A program made the position numbers and the translations under genes. DNA of 55,369 nt from Salinivirgaceae bacterium (GTDB taxonomy: Bacteria; Bacteroidota; Bacteroidia; Bacteroidales; SZUA-534), in NCBI GenBank assembly GCA_017474765.1, contig JAFVGW010000049.1, positions 1-55,369 of the forward strand, written 5' to 3'. The first letter of the stretch is position 1, and the number at the start of each line of letters is the position of its first letter. Below are positions 8,798 through 17,858 of this stretch, piece after piece. Below the pieces are notes generated by a model, which was not told the origin of the DNA, searched no databases, and saw nothing but the letters and a program-made list of their open reading frames with translations.

Positions 8798-9040
8798 GCT
8801 CAAAATACCCGTTCATTTCGCGTAGTTTTTTTTGAAAAAATCTGTTCAAATCAGTTCAATCTGCGTTATCAGTGTTCAAAATTCCGCTCCGCGTTATTTT
8901 GTTAAAAATTCCGAAAAAATCGTACCCAATAAATTCGCAAATCACAGCGAGTTTGATTTTCTTTGCACCGTTTTTTGGAGAAGTGTTTATTGCATTGAAC
9001 CGAACAATTTTTAATTCAAAATTTTATTAATACTTAACAA
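8798..9040. other. AT-rich leader region of the Na+-NQR operon
   Basis: No gene is apparent. The region is AT-rich and must contain the nqr promoter, but no box matches TAnnTTTG well; the nearest is CTTTGC at about 8961-8966. I see no riboswitch-like fold by eye. Confidence 0.35.
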
Positions 9041-10387
9041 ATGTCTGATGTTATAAAACTCAAGAAAGGCCTCGACATTCGTTTGCAGGGCAAAGCCGAA
9101 ACGGTTTTCGCCCAAATTCCGTTGCCGGAATTGTTCGCCATTAAGCCGTCCGATTTCAAGGGCTTGACCCCGAAGATGGTGGCCAAAGTGGGCGACAAGG
9201 TGCAAGCGGGAAGCGTGCTCTTTTTCGACAAGCAGCACCCCGAGGTTAAGTTCGTGTCACCGGTAGGCGGCGAGTTGGTCGCAGTCAACCGTGGCGACAG
9301 ACGGGTTATTACGGAGATTGTTGTCAAGGCCGACAGCAAGGCAGCACCAATCGACTTCGGCAAGAGCGACCCTGCGGCTATGAGCCGTCAGCAGGTTGTC
9401 GACAAACTGCTCGAGTCGGGCGCGTGGACTTACTTCAAGCAGCGCCCCTACAACATTGTGGCCAACCCAACGGCCGAACCGAAGGCTATCTTCGTGTCAA
9501 CTTTCGACAGCGCACCGCTGGCGCCTGACTACGATTTCATTGTCAGCACCAACGAGGAGTTCTTCCAAAAAGGTCTCGACGTTCTGTCGAAGATTGCACC
9601 GGTGTATGTTGGCACTCACAACAACGGCTGCTCGAAAGCCTTCAGCGGAGCAAAATGCGAGAAGGTTACCGCCTTCGAAGGTCCGCACCCGGCTGGCTGC
9701 GTGGGCGTTCAAATCAACCACACCAATCCGATTAACGCCGGCGAGAAGGTGTTCACCATTCAGCCGCAGGAGGTTGTGACAATCGGCAAACTATTTGCCA
9801 CTGGCGTTCACGACTTCACACGCGTGGTTGTGCTCTGCGGTTCCGAAATGAAGAAACGCGCTTACGTGAAGACCATTCTCGGCGCGCAACTCACCACAAT
9901 GGTCAACGGCAACCTTGCCGACGGCCACGTGCGCCTTATCAGCGGCAACGTGCTCACCGGCACACAAGTTCAGCCCGACGGCTATCTGGGCTACTACGAC
10001 AGCCAACTCACTGCCATTCCTGAAGGCGACGAGTACGAGTTTATGGGTTGGGCAGCACCCGGTTTCAACAAGTTCAGCGCGTCGCGCACCTTCTTCTCGT
10101 GGCTCACAGGCAAGAAGCACGAGTACAAACTCAACGCCAACACTCACGGCGAACTTCGCGCCTTTGTGGTCAGTAACGAGATGGAGAAGGTATTCCCGAT
10201 GGACATTTACCCCGAACACCTGATTAAAGCCATTATGGCCGAGGATATCGACAAAATGGAGCAATTGGGCATTTACGAGGTTGTTGAGGAGGATATGGCG
10301 CTCTGCGAGTTCGTCTGCACTTCGAAAATCGCAATCCAAAAGACATTGCGCAACGGCTTGAATCTGATGATGAAAGAAGTTGGATGA
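9041..10387 (+). CDS. nqrA: Na+-translocating NADH:quinone reductase subunit A
   Basis: The 448-residue protein starts MSDVIKLKKGLDIRLQGKAE, the conserved beginning of NqrA, and keeps the biotinyl-lipoyl-like fold (LTPKMVAKVGDKVQAGSVLF) and the FNKFSASRTFFSWL region near the C-terminus. NqrA is the peripheral cytoplasmic subunit of the six-subunit sodium pump that oxidises NADH and reduces quinone while exporting Na+. It is first in the operon nqrABCDEF; nqrB follows after 30 bases. Confidence 0.96.
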   Translation: MSDVIKLKKGLDIRLQGKAETVFAQIPLPELFAIKPSDFKGLTPKMVAKVGDKVQAGSVLFFDKQHPEVKFVSPVGGELVAVNRGDRRVITEIVVKADSKAAPIDFGKSDPAAMSRQQVVDKLLESGAWTYFKQRPYNIVANPTAEPKAIFVSTFDSAPLAPDYDFIVSTNEEFFQKGLDVLSKIAPVYVGTHNNGCSKAFSGAKCEKVTAFEGPHPAGCVGVQINHTNPINAGEKVFTIQPQEVVTIGKLFATGVHDFTRVVVLCGSEMKKRAYVKTILGAQLTTMVNGNLADGHVRLISGNVLTGTQVQPDGYLGYYDSQLTAIPEGDEYEFMGWAAPGFNKFSASRTFFSWLTGKKHEYKLNANTHGELRAFVVSNEMEKVFPMDIYPEHLIKAIMAEDIDKMEQLGIYEVVEEDMALCEFVCTSKIAIQKTLRNGLNLMMKEVG

Positions 10388-10417
10388 TAATTAGTTATAA
10401 ACCAAAAATCTAAAACA

Positions 10418-11626
10418 TTGAACGCTTTAAGAAATTTTTTGGATAACGTGAAGCCCAAATTTCAGGAGGGTGGAAAGTTCGCGAAGTTCCGTTCGACATT
10501 CGGCGCCTTCGAGACGTTCCTTTTCACACCGAATGAAACCAACAAATGTGGTGTTCACGTCCGCGACGCCGTCGATTTGAAACGAACGATGATTGTCGTG
10601 GTATTGGCTCTGATGCCGGCGCTGTTCTTCGGAATGTACAACACTGGTTATCAGCATTTCCGTATGACCGGCGAGTTGGCCGACGTCACTTTCTGGCAGA
10701 TTTTCTTCAAAGGCTTCCTGGCCGTTCTGCCGATAATTGTTGTTTCATACGTCGTTGGTCTGGCCATTGAGTTTGCTTCGGCACAGATGCGCGGCCACGA
10801 GGTTAACGAGGGCTTCCTTGTTTCGGGAATGCTCATTCCGCTTGTAATGCCTGCCGATGTTCCACTCTGGATGGTTGGCGTGGCAACCGCTTTCGCCGTA
10901 ATCTTCGGCAAAGAGGTGTACGGCGGCACTGGTATGAATATGTGGAACCCGGCCCTTCTGGCCCGCGTGTTCCTGTTCTTCGCCTATCCGACCAAAATGT
11001 CGGGCGAGACAGCCTGGTACTACAACTACAGCGCCGAAGCCGCAGTTGACGGTTTCTCGGGCGCCACACCGCTGGCAATGGCCAACGCAGGCAACTACAC
11101 TTCGTTTGCCGACGCATTCTTCGGACTGATTCCGGGCAGCGTGGGTGAGACAAGCGCCGTTGCCATACTGATTGGCGCCTTTATTCTGCTCTACACAGGC
11201 GTGGCAAGTTGGAAGACAATGCTTTCAGTCTTTGTGGGCGGCATTGCAATGGGCTGGCTGTTCAACACCTGCGCAGATGCTGGTTGGCTGCTCGATGAAA
11301 ACGGAGTAGTTAGAGAAAACTATGAGTCGGTACGTAATCTGGCTCTTATACCGTGGTACAACCACCTGGTTTACGGCGGATTCTGCTTCGGCGCCGTGTT
11401 TATGGCAACCGACCCTGTCACTTCGGCACGCACCGAGGGCGGCAAGTTCATTTACGGATTCCTGATTGGCGCGTTGGCAATCGTCATTCGCGTGCTCAAC
11501 CCGGGCTTCCCCGAGGGTATGATGCTGGCAATCCTGCTGATGAACACCTTCGCACCGCTTATCGACCATTTCTTCATTCAGGCGAACATTAACCGCCGCA
11601 AAAAAAGAGTAACAATTAAAGCATAA
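10418..11626 (+). CDS. nqrB: Na+-translocating NADH:quinone reductase subunit B (TTG start)
   Basis: With TTG 10418 as start the protein has 402 residues and begins NALRNFLDNVKPKFQEGGKF, which matches the usual NqrB N-terminus. The first in-frame ATG is far downstream and would remove conserved residues. About ten transmembrane segments follow. The flavinylation motif SGAT is at 214-217 (DGFSGATPLA), with Thr217 the expected covalent FMN site. NqrB carries FMN and riboflavin and is the Na+-conducting core with the quinone site. Six bases separate it from nqrC. Confidence 0.95.
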   Translation: MNALRNFLDNVKPKFQEGGKFAKFRSTFGAFETFLFTPNETNKCGVHVRDAVDLKRTMIVVVLALMPALFFGMYNTGYQHFRMTGELADVTFWQIFFKGFLAVLPIIVVSYVVGLAIEFASAQMRGHEVNEGFLVSGMLIPLVMPADVPLWMVGVATAFAVIFGKEVYGGTGMNMWNPALLARVFLFFAYPTKMSGETAWYYNYSAEAAVDGFSGATPLAMANAGNYTSFADAFFGLIPGSVGETSAVAILIGAFILLYTGVASWKTMLSVFVGGIAMGWLFNTCADAGWLLDENGVVRENYESVRNLALIPWYNHLVYGGFCFGAVFMATDPVTSARTEGGKFIYGFLIGALAIVIRVLNPGFPEGMMLAILLMNTFAPLIDHFFIQANINRRKKRVTIKA

Positions 11627-11632
11627 TTCACA

Positions 11633-12421
11633 ATGGCTAACAAGAAATTCAAATGCACCACCTGCGGATATATCCACGAGGGTGACAAAGCACTGGAAAC
11701 TTGCCCGCAATGCAACGCACCGGCTTCGGCCTTTGTCGAATTGAAGGCTGAAAAGAAACTGCCAACAAGCAGCAACGCATACACGTTTGCCTACGCTGCC
11801 GCGATGGTGGTTGTTGTGGCGTTCCTGCTGTCGTTTGTGTCGTCGTCGCTTCGCGCGAAACAAGACGCCAACGTCAAACTGGACACCAAAAAGCAGATTC
11901 TCTACTCACTCAATGTGGAGACTGCCGACGCTGACGCATATTTCACTGCAAACGTGAAAGATATGATTCTGAAAGGCGATACAATCGTTGAATACAAGGG
12001 CGATTTCGCAACACTTTACGAGAACGAGGGCAAAGCCAACCGCTACCACGTGTTTGTCTGCAACCTTAACGGACAGACCAAATATGTGATTCCGGTTTAC
12101 GGAGCCGGTCTGTGGGGCGCCATTTGGGGCTATGTGGCTCTGAACGACGACAAGAACACCGTCTTCGGCACCTACTTCTCACACGCAAGCGAGACCCCGG
12201 GCCTTGGCGCTGAAATTCAATCAGTCAAGTTCCAAAAACAATTTGAGGGCAAACTGGTTGGCGACAGCACTTCGGTGAAAATCAGCGTTGTCAAAAACGG
12301 CAAGGTTGAGGACGCCAAATACGAGGTTGACGGCATTTCGGGCGGCACCATTACTTCAACAGGTGTCGATGCGATGCTGAAAAACTGCCTTGGCAATTAC
12401 ACTAAATTTTTAAAAAGGTAG
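11633..12421 (+). CDS. nqrC: NqrC with an N-terminal rubredoxin-like domain
   Basis: Residues 45-262 are a normal NqrC: one transmembrane helix (about 49-70), then a periplasmic FMN domain ending in ISGGTITSTGVDAML, where Thr239 is the expected covalent FMN site. Ahead of it are about 37 extra residues with CTTCGY and CPQCNAP (Cys8, Cys11, Cys24, Cys27), the iron site of a rubrerythrin-type rubredoxin domain. Typical NqrC proteins start just before the helix. Since NqrC is N-inside, this iron site would sit on the cytoplasmic face, near NqrF. It may be an extra electron carrier or a structural zinc/iron site. The domain call is by motif; the role is inference. Confidence 0.93.
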   Translation: MANKKFKCTTCGYIHEGDKALETCPQCNAPASAFVELKAEKKLPTSSNAYTFAYAAAMVVVVAFLLSFVSSSLRAKQDANVKLDTKKQILYSLNVETADADAYFTANVKDMILKGDTIVEYKGDFATLYENEGKANRYHVFVCNLNGQTKYVIPVYGAGLWGAIWGYVALNDDKNTVFGTYFSHASETPGLGAEIQSVKFQKQFEGKLVGDSTSVKISVVKNGKVEDAKYEVDGISGGTITSTGVDAMLKNCLGNYTKFLKR

Positions 12422-12433
12422 GAGGATTGAGAT

Positions 12434-13060
12434 ATGAGTTCGAAAAAGAATAAAGAAGCGCTGCTGACGCCGCTGGGGCTGAACAACCCTGTAACGGTGC
12501 AGGTGCTTGGAATCTGCTCGGCATTGGCTGTAACGGCCAAACTGATGCCGGCAATCGTGATGGGCATATCGGTTACAATCATTACCGCCCTTTCAAACGT
12601 GGTCATTTCGTGCCTGCGCAAGACCATTCCGCTGCGTATCCGTATTATCGTGCAGTTGGTTGTGGTTGCCGCCCTGGTGACTATCGTGAGTGAGATTCTG
12701 AAAGCGTTCGCCTACGACATTAGCGTGCAACTCTCTGTATATGTTGGTCTTATCATTACCAACTGTATTCTGATGGGCCGCCTGGAGGCTTTTGCAATGC
12801 AGAACGAGCCGTGGCCGTCGTTCCTTGACGGTATCGGCAACGGTCTGGGCTACGCCAAGATACTGATTATTGTTGCGTTCTTCCGCGAGTTGTTCGGCTC
12901 GGGCACGCTGTTCGGCGTGAATGTTCTGAACTACGACTGCATTGCCAACGCCGGATATGTGAACAACGGCCTGATGCTGATGCCGCCAATGGCGCTTATC
13001 ATTGTGGCCTGCATAATCTGGTGGCAGCGCGCGCACAACAAGGATTTGCAACAGAAGTAG
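12434..13060 (+). CDS. nqrD: Na+-translocating NADH:quinone reductase subunit D
   Basis: The 208-residue membrane protein has about six helices and the NqrD/RnfE signatures NPVTVQVLGICSALAVT and GLIITNCILMGRLEAFA. The cysteines in these two half-membrane motifs bind, with those of NqrE, the iron centre that passes electrons across the membrane from NqrF to NqrC. Twelve bases after nqrC; GGAGG at 12421-12425 before the start is an unusually good Shine-Dalgarno for this phylum. Confidence 0.95.
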   Translation: MSSKKNKEALLTPLGLNNPVTVQVLGICSALAVTAKLMPAIVMGISVTIITALSNVVISCLRKTIPLRIRIIVQLVVVAALVTIVSEILKAFAYDISVQLSVYVGLIITNCILMGRLEAFAMQNEPWPSFLDGIGNGLGYAKILIIVAFFRELFGSGTLFGVNVLNYDCIANAGYVNNGLMLMPPMALIIVACIIWWQRAHNKDLQQK

Positions 13061-13081
13061 AACCATTAAAACTAAAGAAAG

Positions 13082-13711
13082 ATGGATAACAGTTTGATTA
13101 GTTTGTTTGTCCGCTCGATTTTCGTGGACAATATGATATTCGCCTTCTTCCTTGGTATGTGCTCATACCTTGCTGTCTCAAAGACTGTTAAGACAGCCCT
13201 GGGATTAGGCATTGCTGTGACTTTTGTTTTGGTGGTCACACTTCCGGTCAACTACCTGCTTCAGACCAAGGTTCTGGGTCCGAACTGCCTTGTTGAGGGC
13301 GTGGACTTGAGTTTCTTGAGTTTCATACTCTTTATTGGTGTGATTGCGGGCATTGTTCAGTTGGTTGAGATGGTGGTTGAGCGCTTCAGTCCGTCGCTGT
13401 ACGCTTCGCTGGGTATCTTCCTTCCGCTGATTGCCGTGAACTGCGCCATTATGGGTGCGTCGCTCTTTATGCAGCAGCGCATTGGCCTTGCACCAAGCGA
13501 CCCGAAATACATTGGTTCGGTTGGCAGCGCCGTGGTTTACGCTCTGGGCTCTGGCATTGGCTGGCTTCTGGCCATTGTGGCTCTGGCCGCCATTCGCGAA
13601 AAAATGGCATACTCCAACGTTCCCGCACCCCTGCGCGGACTTGGCATCACCTTCATCACTGTGGGTTTGATGGCTATGTCGTTTATGTGTTTCTCTGGCT
13701 TAAAAATGTAA
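13082..13711 (+). CDS. nqrE: Na+-translocating NADH:quinone reductase subunit E
   Basis: The 209-residue membrane protein has six predicted helices and the inverted-topology motifs of NqrE/Rnf[16 protein letters not shown] and [14 protein letters not shown], each with the iron-binding cysteine. It pairs with NqrD to hold the intramembrane iron centre. Twenty-one bases after nqrD and sixteen before nqrF. Confidence 0.95.
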   Translation: MDNSLISLFVRSIFVDNMIFAFFLGMCSYLAVSKTVKTALGLGIAVTFVLVVTLPVNYLLQTKVLGPNCLVEGVDLSFLSFILFIGVIAGIVQLVEMVVERFSPSLYASLGIFLPLIAVNCAIMGASLFMQQRIGLAPSDPKYIGSVGSAVVYALGSGIGWLLAIVALAAIREKMAYSNVPAPLRGLGITFITVGLMAMSFMCFSGLKM

Positions 13712-13727
13712 TTAAAAGGATAAGACA

Positions 13728-14999
13728 ATGGATATGAAATTAATATTGGCAAGCATCTGTGTGTTTCTTGTCATCATCCTTTTGCTTGTGACCATCCTGC
13801 TGGTGGCTAAACGCTACCTTGTCGTTTCGGGCAAGGTGAAAATCACCATCAATGGCGACAAGGAAGTTGAGGTTGAATCGGGCTCGAGCCTGCTGTCGAC
13901 ACTGGCCAACGAGGGCATCTACCTGCCGTCGGCTTGCGGTGGCAAGGGCTCGTGCGGACAGTGCAAATGCCAAATTCTGGAAGGCGGCGGCGAGATTCTC
14001 GACTCTGAAAAGGGCCACTTCACCCGCAAGCAGATTAAGGACCACTGGCGTCTGGGCTGCCAAGCCAAAGTTAAGAGCAATATGACCATCAAGGTGCCGG
14101 AGTCGGTGCTTGGCGTCAAAGAGTGGGAGTGCGAGGTCATCAGCAACCGCAACGTGGCTTCGTTCATCAAAGAGTTCAAGGTGAAACTGCCGGCTGGCGA
14201 GCATATGGACTTCATCCCGGGCTCGTACGCGCAAATCCGCATTCCGGAGTACGACCTGAACTACGCCGACTTCGACCGCAGCCTGATTGGCGACCTTTAC
14301 GTTCCAACTTGGGAGAAATTCGGTCTGTTCGGCCTTCATCAGAAGAACGACACCCCGACAATCCGCGCCTACTCAATGGCCAACTATCCCGACGAGGGCG
14401 ACATCATTACGCTTACTGTGCGTATCGCCACACCGCCGTTCAAGCCGAAAGACCAAGGTCCGGGCTTTATGGACGTGCCCTGCGGTATCGCTTCAACCTA
14501 CATCTTCAGCCTGAAACCGGGCGACAAGGTGATTATGAGCGGCCCTTACGGCGATTTCCACCCGATTTTCGACAGCAAGCGCGAAATGATTTGGGTTGGT
14601 GGTGGCGCCGGTATGGCCCCGCTGCGCGCGCAGATTATGCATATGCTTAAGACTCTGCACACCCGCGACCGCGAAATGCACTACTTCTACGGTGCCCGCG
14701 CTATCGACGAGGTGTTCTTCCTGAACGACTTCCTGGAACTGGAGAAGGAGTACCCCAACTTCCACTTCCACTTGGCGCTCGACCGTCCCGACCCGAAAGC
14801 CGACGGACTTGGAATCAAGTACACCGCAGGCTTCATTGCACCGGTTATGGGCGACACCTACCTGAAGGCACACGAAGAGCCTGAAGACATTGAGTACTAC
14901 CTGTGCGGTCCGCCGATGATGGCCAAGACCGTTCTGGACCTGCTCTACAGTCTGGGCGTTGAAGACGAAATGATTCATTTCGATAACTTCGGCGGATAA
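13728..14999 (+). CDS. nqrF: Na+-translocating NADH:quinone reductase subunit F
   Basis: The 423-residue protein starts with one membrane helix (about 4-27), then a plant-type 2Fe-2S ferredoxin domain with Cys70, Cys76, Cys79 and Cys111 (SACGGKGSCGQCKC). A ferredoxin-reductase FAD domain (RAYSMANYP) and an NADH-binding domain follow (VGGGAGMAPLRAQI and CGPPMM near the end). It is the entry point: NADH reduces FAD, then the 2Fe-2S centre, then the NqrD/E iron. Last gene of the operon, before a strong terminator. Start 13728 (ATGGATATG) could also be the second ATG six bases on. Confidence 0.96.
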   Translation: MDMKLILASICVFLVIILLLVTILLVAKRYLVVSGKVKITINGDKEVEVESGSSLLSTLANEGIYLPSACGGKGSCGQCKCQILEGGGEILDSEKGHFTRKQIKDHWRLGCQAKVKSNMTIKVPESVLGVKEWECEVISNRNVASFIKEFKVKLPAGEHMDFIPGSYAQIRIPEYDLNYADFDRSLIGDLYVPTWEKFGLFGLHQKNDTPTIRAYSMANYPDEGDIITLTVRIATPPFKPKDQGPGFMDVPCGIASTYIFSLKPGDKVIMSGPYGDFHPIFDSKREMIWVGGGAGMAPLRAQIMHMLKTLHTRDREMHYFYGARAIDEVFFLNDFLELEKEYPNFHFHLALDRPDPKADGLGIKYTAGFIAPVMGDTYLKAHEEPEDIEYYLCGPPMMAKTVLDLLYSLGVEDEMIHFDNFGG

Positions 15000-15021
15000 T
15001 TCTTCCGAGGTTGATATTGAC

Positions 15022-15059
15022 AAATCCCCGCGGCTTTTGGGCTGGCGGGGATTTTTTTT
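15022..15059 (+). terminator. Terminator of the nqr operon
   Basis: AAATCCCCGC (15022-15031) pairs with GCGGGGATTT (15045-15054), followed by T to 15059. Confidence 0.9.
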
Positions 15060-15222
15060 GAGTGTAATTATAAAAAGTACATCCCTCATATCTATGAATC
15101 AGCGATTTCCAAAATGATGAACGTAGAGGAGTCTTTCTGATGATTATAAAATCACTTAAGAAAAAAACATGTAATTATTTAAACTTTTTGCAAACAATTG
15201 GACGATTGTAATTTTATTTTTC

Positions 15223-15230
15223 TAACTTTG
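15223..15230 (+). promoter_or_regulatory. Bacteroidota-type promoter of the T9SS cargo/fibre operon
   Basis: TAACTTTG matches TAnnTTTG, with a TTG at 15198-15200 as a possible -33 box (22-base spacing). It lies 24 bases before the start at 15254. Confidence 0.6.
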
Positions 15231-15253
15231 TAATTCGAAAAATAATAGAATCT

Positions 15254-15745
15254 ATGAAAAGAAAACTATTTGTTGCGGCTATATTGATGGTGTCAGTACC
15301 CGCATTAGCACAAGTTAAACAAAGTGAGGTGGTGTCCGCAGCTGGAGGCTATGTAGAAAAGGATAATGTCTCAGTGAGCTACACCATCGGTGAACCTGTT
15401 GCAGGAACAGTCGTGAAAGATGGCTTGATTGTGGTTCATGGTTTCCAACAGGGATATGTTGCCACGGCGGAAGTAAATCCTGGTATTAATCAGTTAGAGG
15501 CCGTGGATGTTAAAGTTTATCCTAACCCGGTGAACACTGTCATGTATGTTGAACTGTCGAATATTGAGGCTGCTGGATGTATTGTCAAGTGTTTTGATAT
15601 GGCTGGTCAACTGATAAAAGAGAGTGAGTTCGGAGATGACAGTAGATTGTCGGTTGACATGAGTGACCTGCCTCAGGGCGCTTATTTTGTTAGGGTAGAA
15701 TCGGAAGACGGTGCTGTAGTGAATAAAAAAATAATGAAATACTAA
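15254..15745 (+). CDS. Secreted protein with type IX secretion C-terminal sorting domain
   Basis: The 163-residue protein has a signal peptide (about 1-19, ending PALAQ). Residues 20-75 hold the small beta domain often found before T9SS tails (VSAAGGYVEKDNVSVSYTIG, then GEPV, HGFQQGY). Residues 85-163 are a type A sorting domain with the marks VKVYPNPVNTVMYVEL, LSVDMSDLPQGAYFVRV and the basic end KKIMKY. Such proteins cross the outer membrane by the type IX system and may be anchored on the surface. Six bases separate it from the repeat protein, so both are probably made together. A porT gene in this window shows the matching machinery. Confidence 0.85.
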   Translation: MKRKLFVAAILMVSVPALAQVKQSEVVSAAGGYVEKDNVSVSYTIGEPVAGTVVKDGLIVVHGFQQGYVATAEVNPGINQLEAVDVKVYPNPVNTVMYVELSNIEAAGCIVKCFDMAGQLIKESEFGDDSRLSVDMSDLPQGAYFVRVESEDGAVVNKKIMKY

Positions 15746-15751
15746 TTGACT

Positions 15752-17770
15752 ATGAAAAAGACATTTTTGAAAATTGCTGCATTGTTCGCAGTTGTAGTGG
15801 CAACAACATCTTCGGTGTTGGCGCAAGGTTCATTCGCCTATCAGGCTGTCATTAGAGATTCTAATGGAGAATTAGTAAAAGATAAAAGTGTAAACGCGAA
15901 GTTTAGTCTTGGTGAGCAAGGCAAATCTGCTGTGTATGTGGAAACACAGACAGCCAAAACCAATCAATACGGAAATATTTCTGTAATGGTGGGTAGTGGT
16001 ACCAAGGTTGACGGCGATTTTAACAAAGTGCCATGGAACACCATGAACGTTATGATGAAGGTTGAAATTGACATCAACGGAGGAACTGATTTTAAAGAGA
16101 TTGGTGAGATTCAACTCCAGCCTGTTCCTTATGCTTTCTATGCAGCAAGTGCAGGCTCACTTACCAATAACAATGCTGGAGAAAAAGAACCCATCTTCTC
16201 TGTAAAAGATGATAAAGGCGAGCTTGTTTTTGCAGTATATAATGATGGTGTAAAGGTTTTTGTTGACGATACAGATCCTTCAAAAGCCATCAGCACAGGT
16301 TTTGCAGTTAGCGGCCGCAGAGCAGCAAAAGACGGAGAAACCAATGATTACTTTGTGGTTAATGGCAAGGGTACAACAGTTTATGTTGAAGAAGACAGCG
16401 CCAAAGCCATGAGTACAGGTTTTGCAGTTGCTGGTCGCAGGGCAGCAAAAGACGGCTCGGCCGATTTGTTTACTGTAAACAACAAGGGTACACAAGTGTA
16501 TATTGACAATGATGCTGACAAAGCTATCAGCACAGGTTTTGCAGTTAGCGGCCGCAGGGCAGCTAAAGATGGTGCAACTGAAGATTATCTCACCATTAAT
16601 ACTACGAGTGGTACTCAAGTTTATATTGATGACGAAAGCTCTTCAAAAGCTATTAGTACAGGTTTTGCGGTAAGTGGTCGTAGAGCTGCAAAAGATGGTG
16701 TTGCAAATGACTATTTCACTATCGATTCAGAAGGCACAAAAGTGTATGTTGATGAGGAGAATCCGAAAGCCATGAGTACAGGTTTTGCAGTTGCCGGTCG
16801 TAGAGCAGCCAAAGATGGTTCTTCATCTAATCTGTTCACTGTTAATGGCGAAGGAACCCAAGTATTTATTGATGAGAATTCTGATAAGGCAATTAGCACG
16901 GGTTTCGCAGTTAGCGGCCGCAGAGCAGCTAAGGACGAGGCTGAAGATTTCTTCACAATCAATACTACCGATGGTACAATGGTATATGTTGATGATGATC
17001 CTTCGAAAGCCATGAGTACAGGTTTTGCTGTTGCCGGTCGCAGAGCAGCCAAAGATGGTGAGCCTGAATTGCTGCTTAAGGTTAACGGTGATGGTACACA
17101 AGTGTTTATTGATGACGAAACTAAAGCCATGAGTACAGGTTTTGCTGTTAGTGGTCGCAGAGCCGCTAAAGAAGATGCTGTTATTAATTACTTGTCTATC
17201 ACAGATACTTCAACGCAGTTCAAATCAACAGAATTCCTTGTAAAAGAAAAAGACACCGATGTTGATTTGCTCTCAATGAACAATTCAAGTACAAAATTCA
17301 AAGGTTCATCATTCTCTGTATCTGATATGGGTGATGTGAACTTGCTGGCTGTTGAAAATGGTAACGTTCATATTAACTCTGACATGGTGATGTCGGGTGA
17401 TGTTGAGAAAAAGGCTGATGTTGAGCCAAATAGAACTGTTCAAAAAACACTTAAATTAGAAGCGACTACGGGACAATATAAAGTTGAGCTCAATGGCTTG
17501 TTTAAAGATGAAGAACAATTTAGATTGTTGAAGATTGTGGGTGATGCAGCTGTAGTACTCCAAGATGATGTTCTGTTCTTTACTGTAGATGGTGCTGTTT
17601 TAAAAGCTGATAATGATGAAACTGCTGTAATTCTCAGTCTTTCAAATAATGATTTGTATGTTGATGTTAAGAGTGGCTTTGAAAAAGTAATCGGCAAGAC
17701 ATTAACGTTCGGCGTTCAGAACGGCGTGGCTGAGGCTGTGAAAGTTGAGCTAACATTTACTAAAGAATAG
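15752..17770 (+). CDS. Repeat-stalk surface protein, fibre-like
   Basis: From ATG 15752 the protein has 672 residues. A signal peptide ends at about 25 (SVLAQ). Residues 26-135 are the Bacteroidota N-terminal domain FAYQAVIRDSNG to QLQPVPYAFYAASA, often seen in tail-fibre-like secreted proteins. Residues about 175-490 are eight repeats of 38-42 residues with the core KA(I/M)STGFAV(S/A)GRRAAKDG, followed by a strand pair ending GTQVYIDD. The final 150 residues form a distinct beta-rich domain without a T9SS signal. The repeats probably form a beta-solenoid or trimeric stalk; surface exposure is likely and the ligand unknown. The upstream TTG at 15746 gives two more residues but is less likely. 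Confidence 0.75.
   Translation: MKKTFLKIAALFAVVVATTSSVLAQGSFAYQAVIRDSNGELVKDKSVNAKFSLGEQGKSAVYVETQTAKTNQYGNISVMVGSGTKVDGDFNKVPWNTMNVMMKVEIDINGGTDFKEIGEIQLQPVPYAFYAASAGSLTNNNAGEKEPIFSVKDDKGELVFAVYNDGVKVFVDDTDPSKAISTGFAVSGRRAAKDGETNDYFVVNGKGTTVYVEEDSAKAMSTGFAVAGRRAAKDGSADLFTVNNKGTQVYIDNDADKAISTGFAVSGRRAAKDGATEDYLTINTTSGTQVYIDDESSSKAISTGFAVSGRRAAKDGVANDYFTIDSEGTKVYVDEENPKAMSTGFAVAGRRAAKDGSSSNLFTVNGEGTQVFIDENSDKAISTGFAVSGRRAAKDEAEDFFTINTTDGTMVYVDDDPSKAMSTGFAVAGRRAAKDGEPELLLKVNGDGTQVFIDDETKAMSTGFAVSGRRAAKEDAVINYLSITDTSTQFKSTEFLVKEKDTDVDLLSMNNSSTKFKGSSFSVSDMGDVNLLAVENGNVHINSDMVMSGDVEKKADVEPNRTVQKTLKLEATTGQYKVELNGLFKDEEQFRLLKIVGDAAVVLQDDVLFFTVDGAVLKADNDETAVILSLSNNDLYVDVKSGFEKVIGKTLTFGVQNGVAEAVKVELTFTKE
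16283..17230 (+). repeat. Eight tandem 117-126 base coding repeats
   Basis: Each unit encodes KA(I/M)STGFAV(S/A)GRRAAKDG plus a more variable 20-residue stretch. Two subtypes are seen: Ile with Ser (KAIS...AVSG) and Met with Ala (KAMS...AVAG). They occur in the order S, A, S, S, A, S, A, and a hybrid last unit (Met with Ser). Confidence 0.9.
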
Positions 17771-17789
17771 TATTAGAATCCATTAAATT

Positions 17790-17818
17790 AAAAGCCACCT
17801 TTTGGTGGCTTTTTTTTG
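17790..17818 (+). terminator. Terminator after the repeat protein gene
   Basis: AAAAGCCACC (17790-17799) and GGTGGCTTTT (17804-17813) form a ten-base stem with loop TTTT, then T to 17818. Confidence 0.9.
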
Positions 17819-17858
17819 CTATTATCCCGTCTGTTTGATTTTTATTAAAGAATAAATC

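Noticed and set aside
15746..15751. TTG at 15746 as the start of the repeat protein
   Set aside because: ATG 15752 gives a standard signal peptide directly (MKKTFLKI), and the TTG overlaps the end region of the upstream gene without need.
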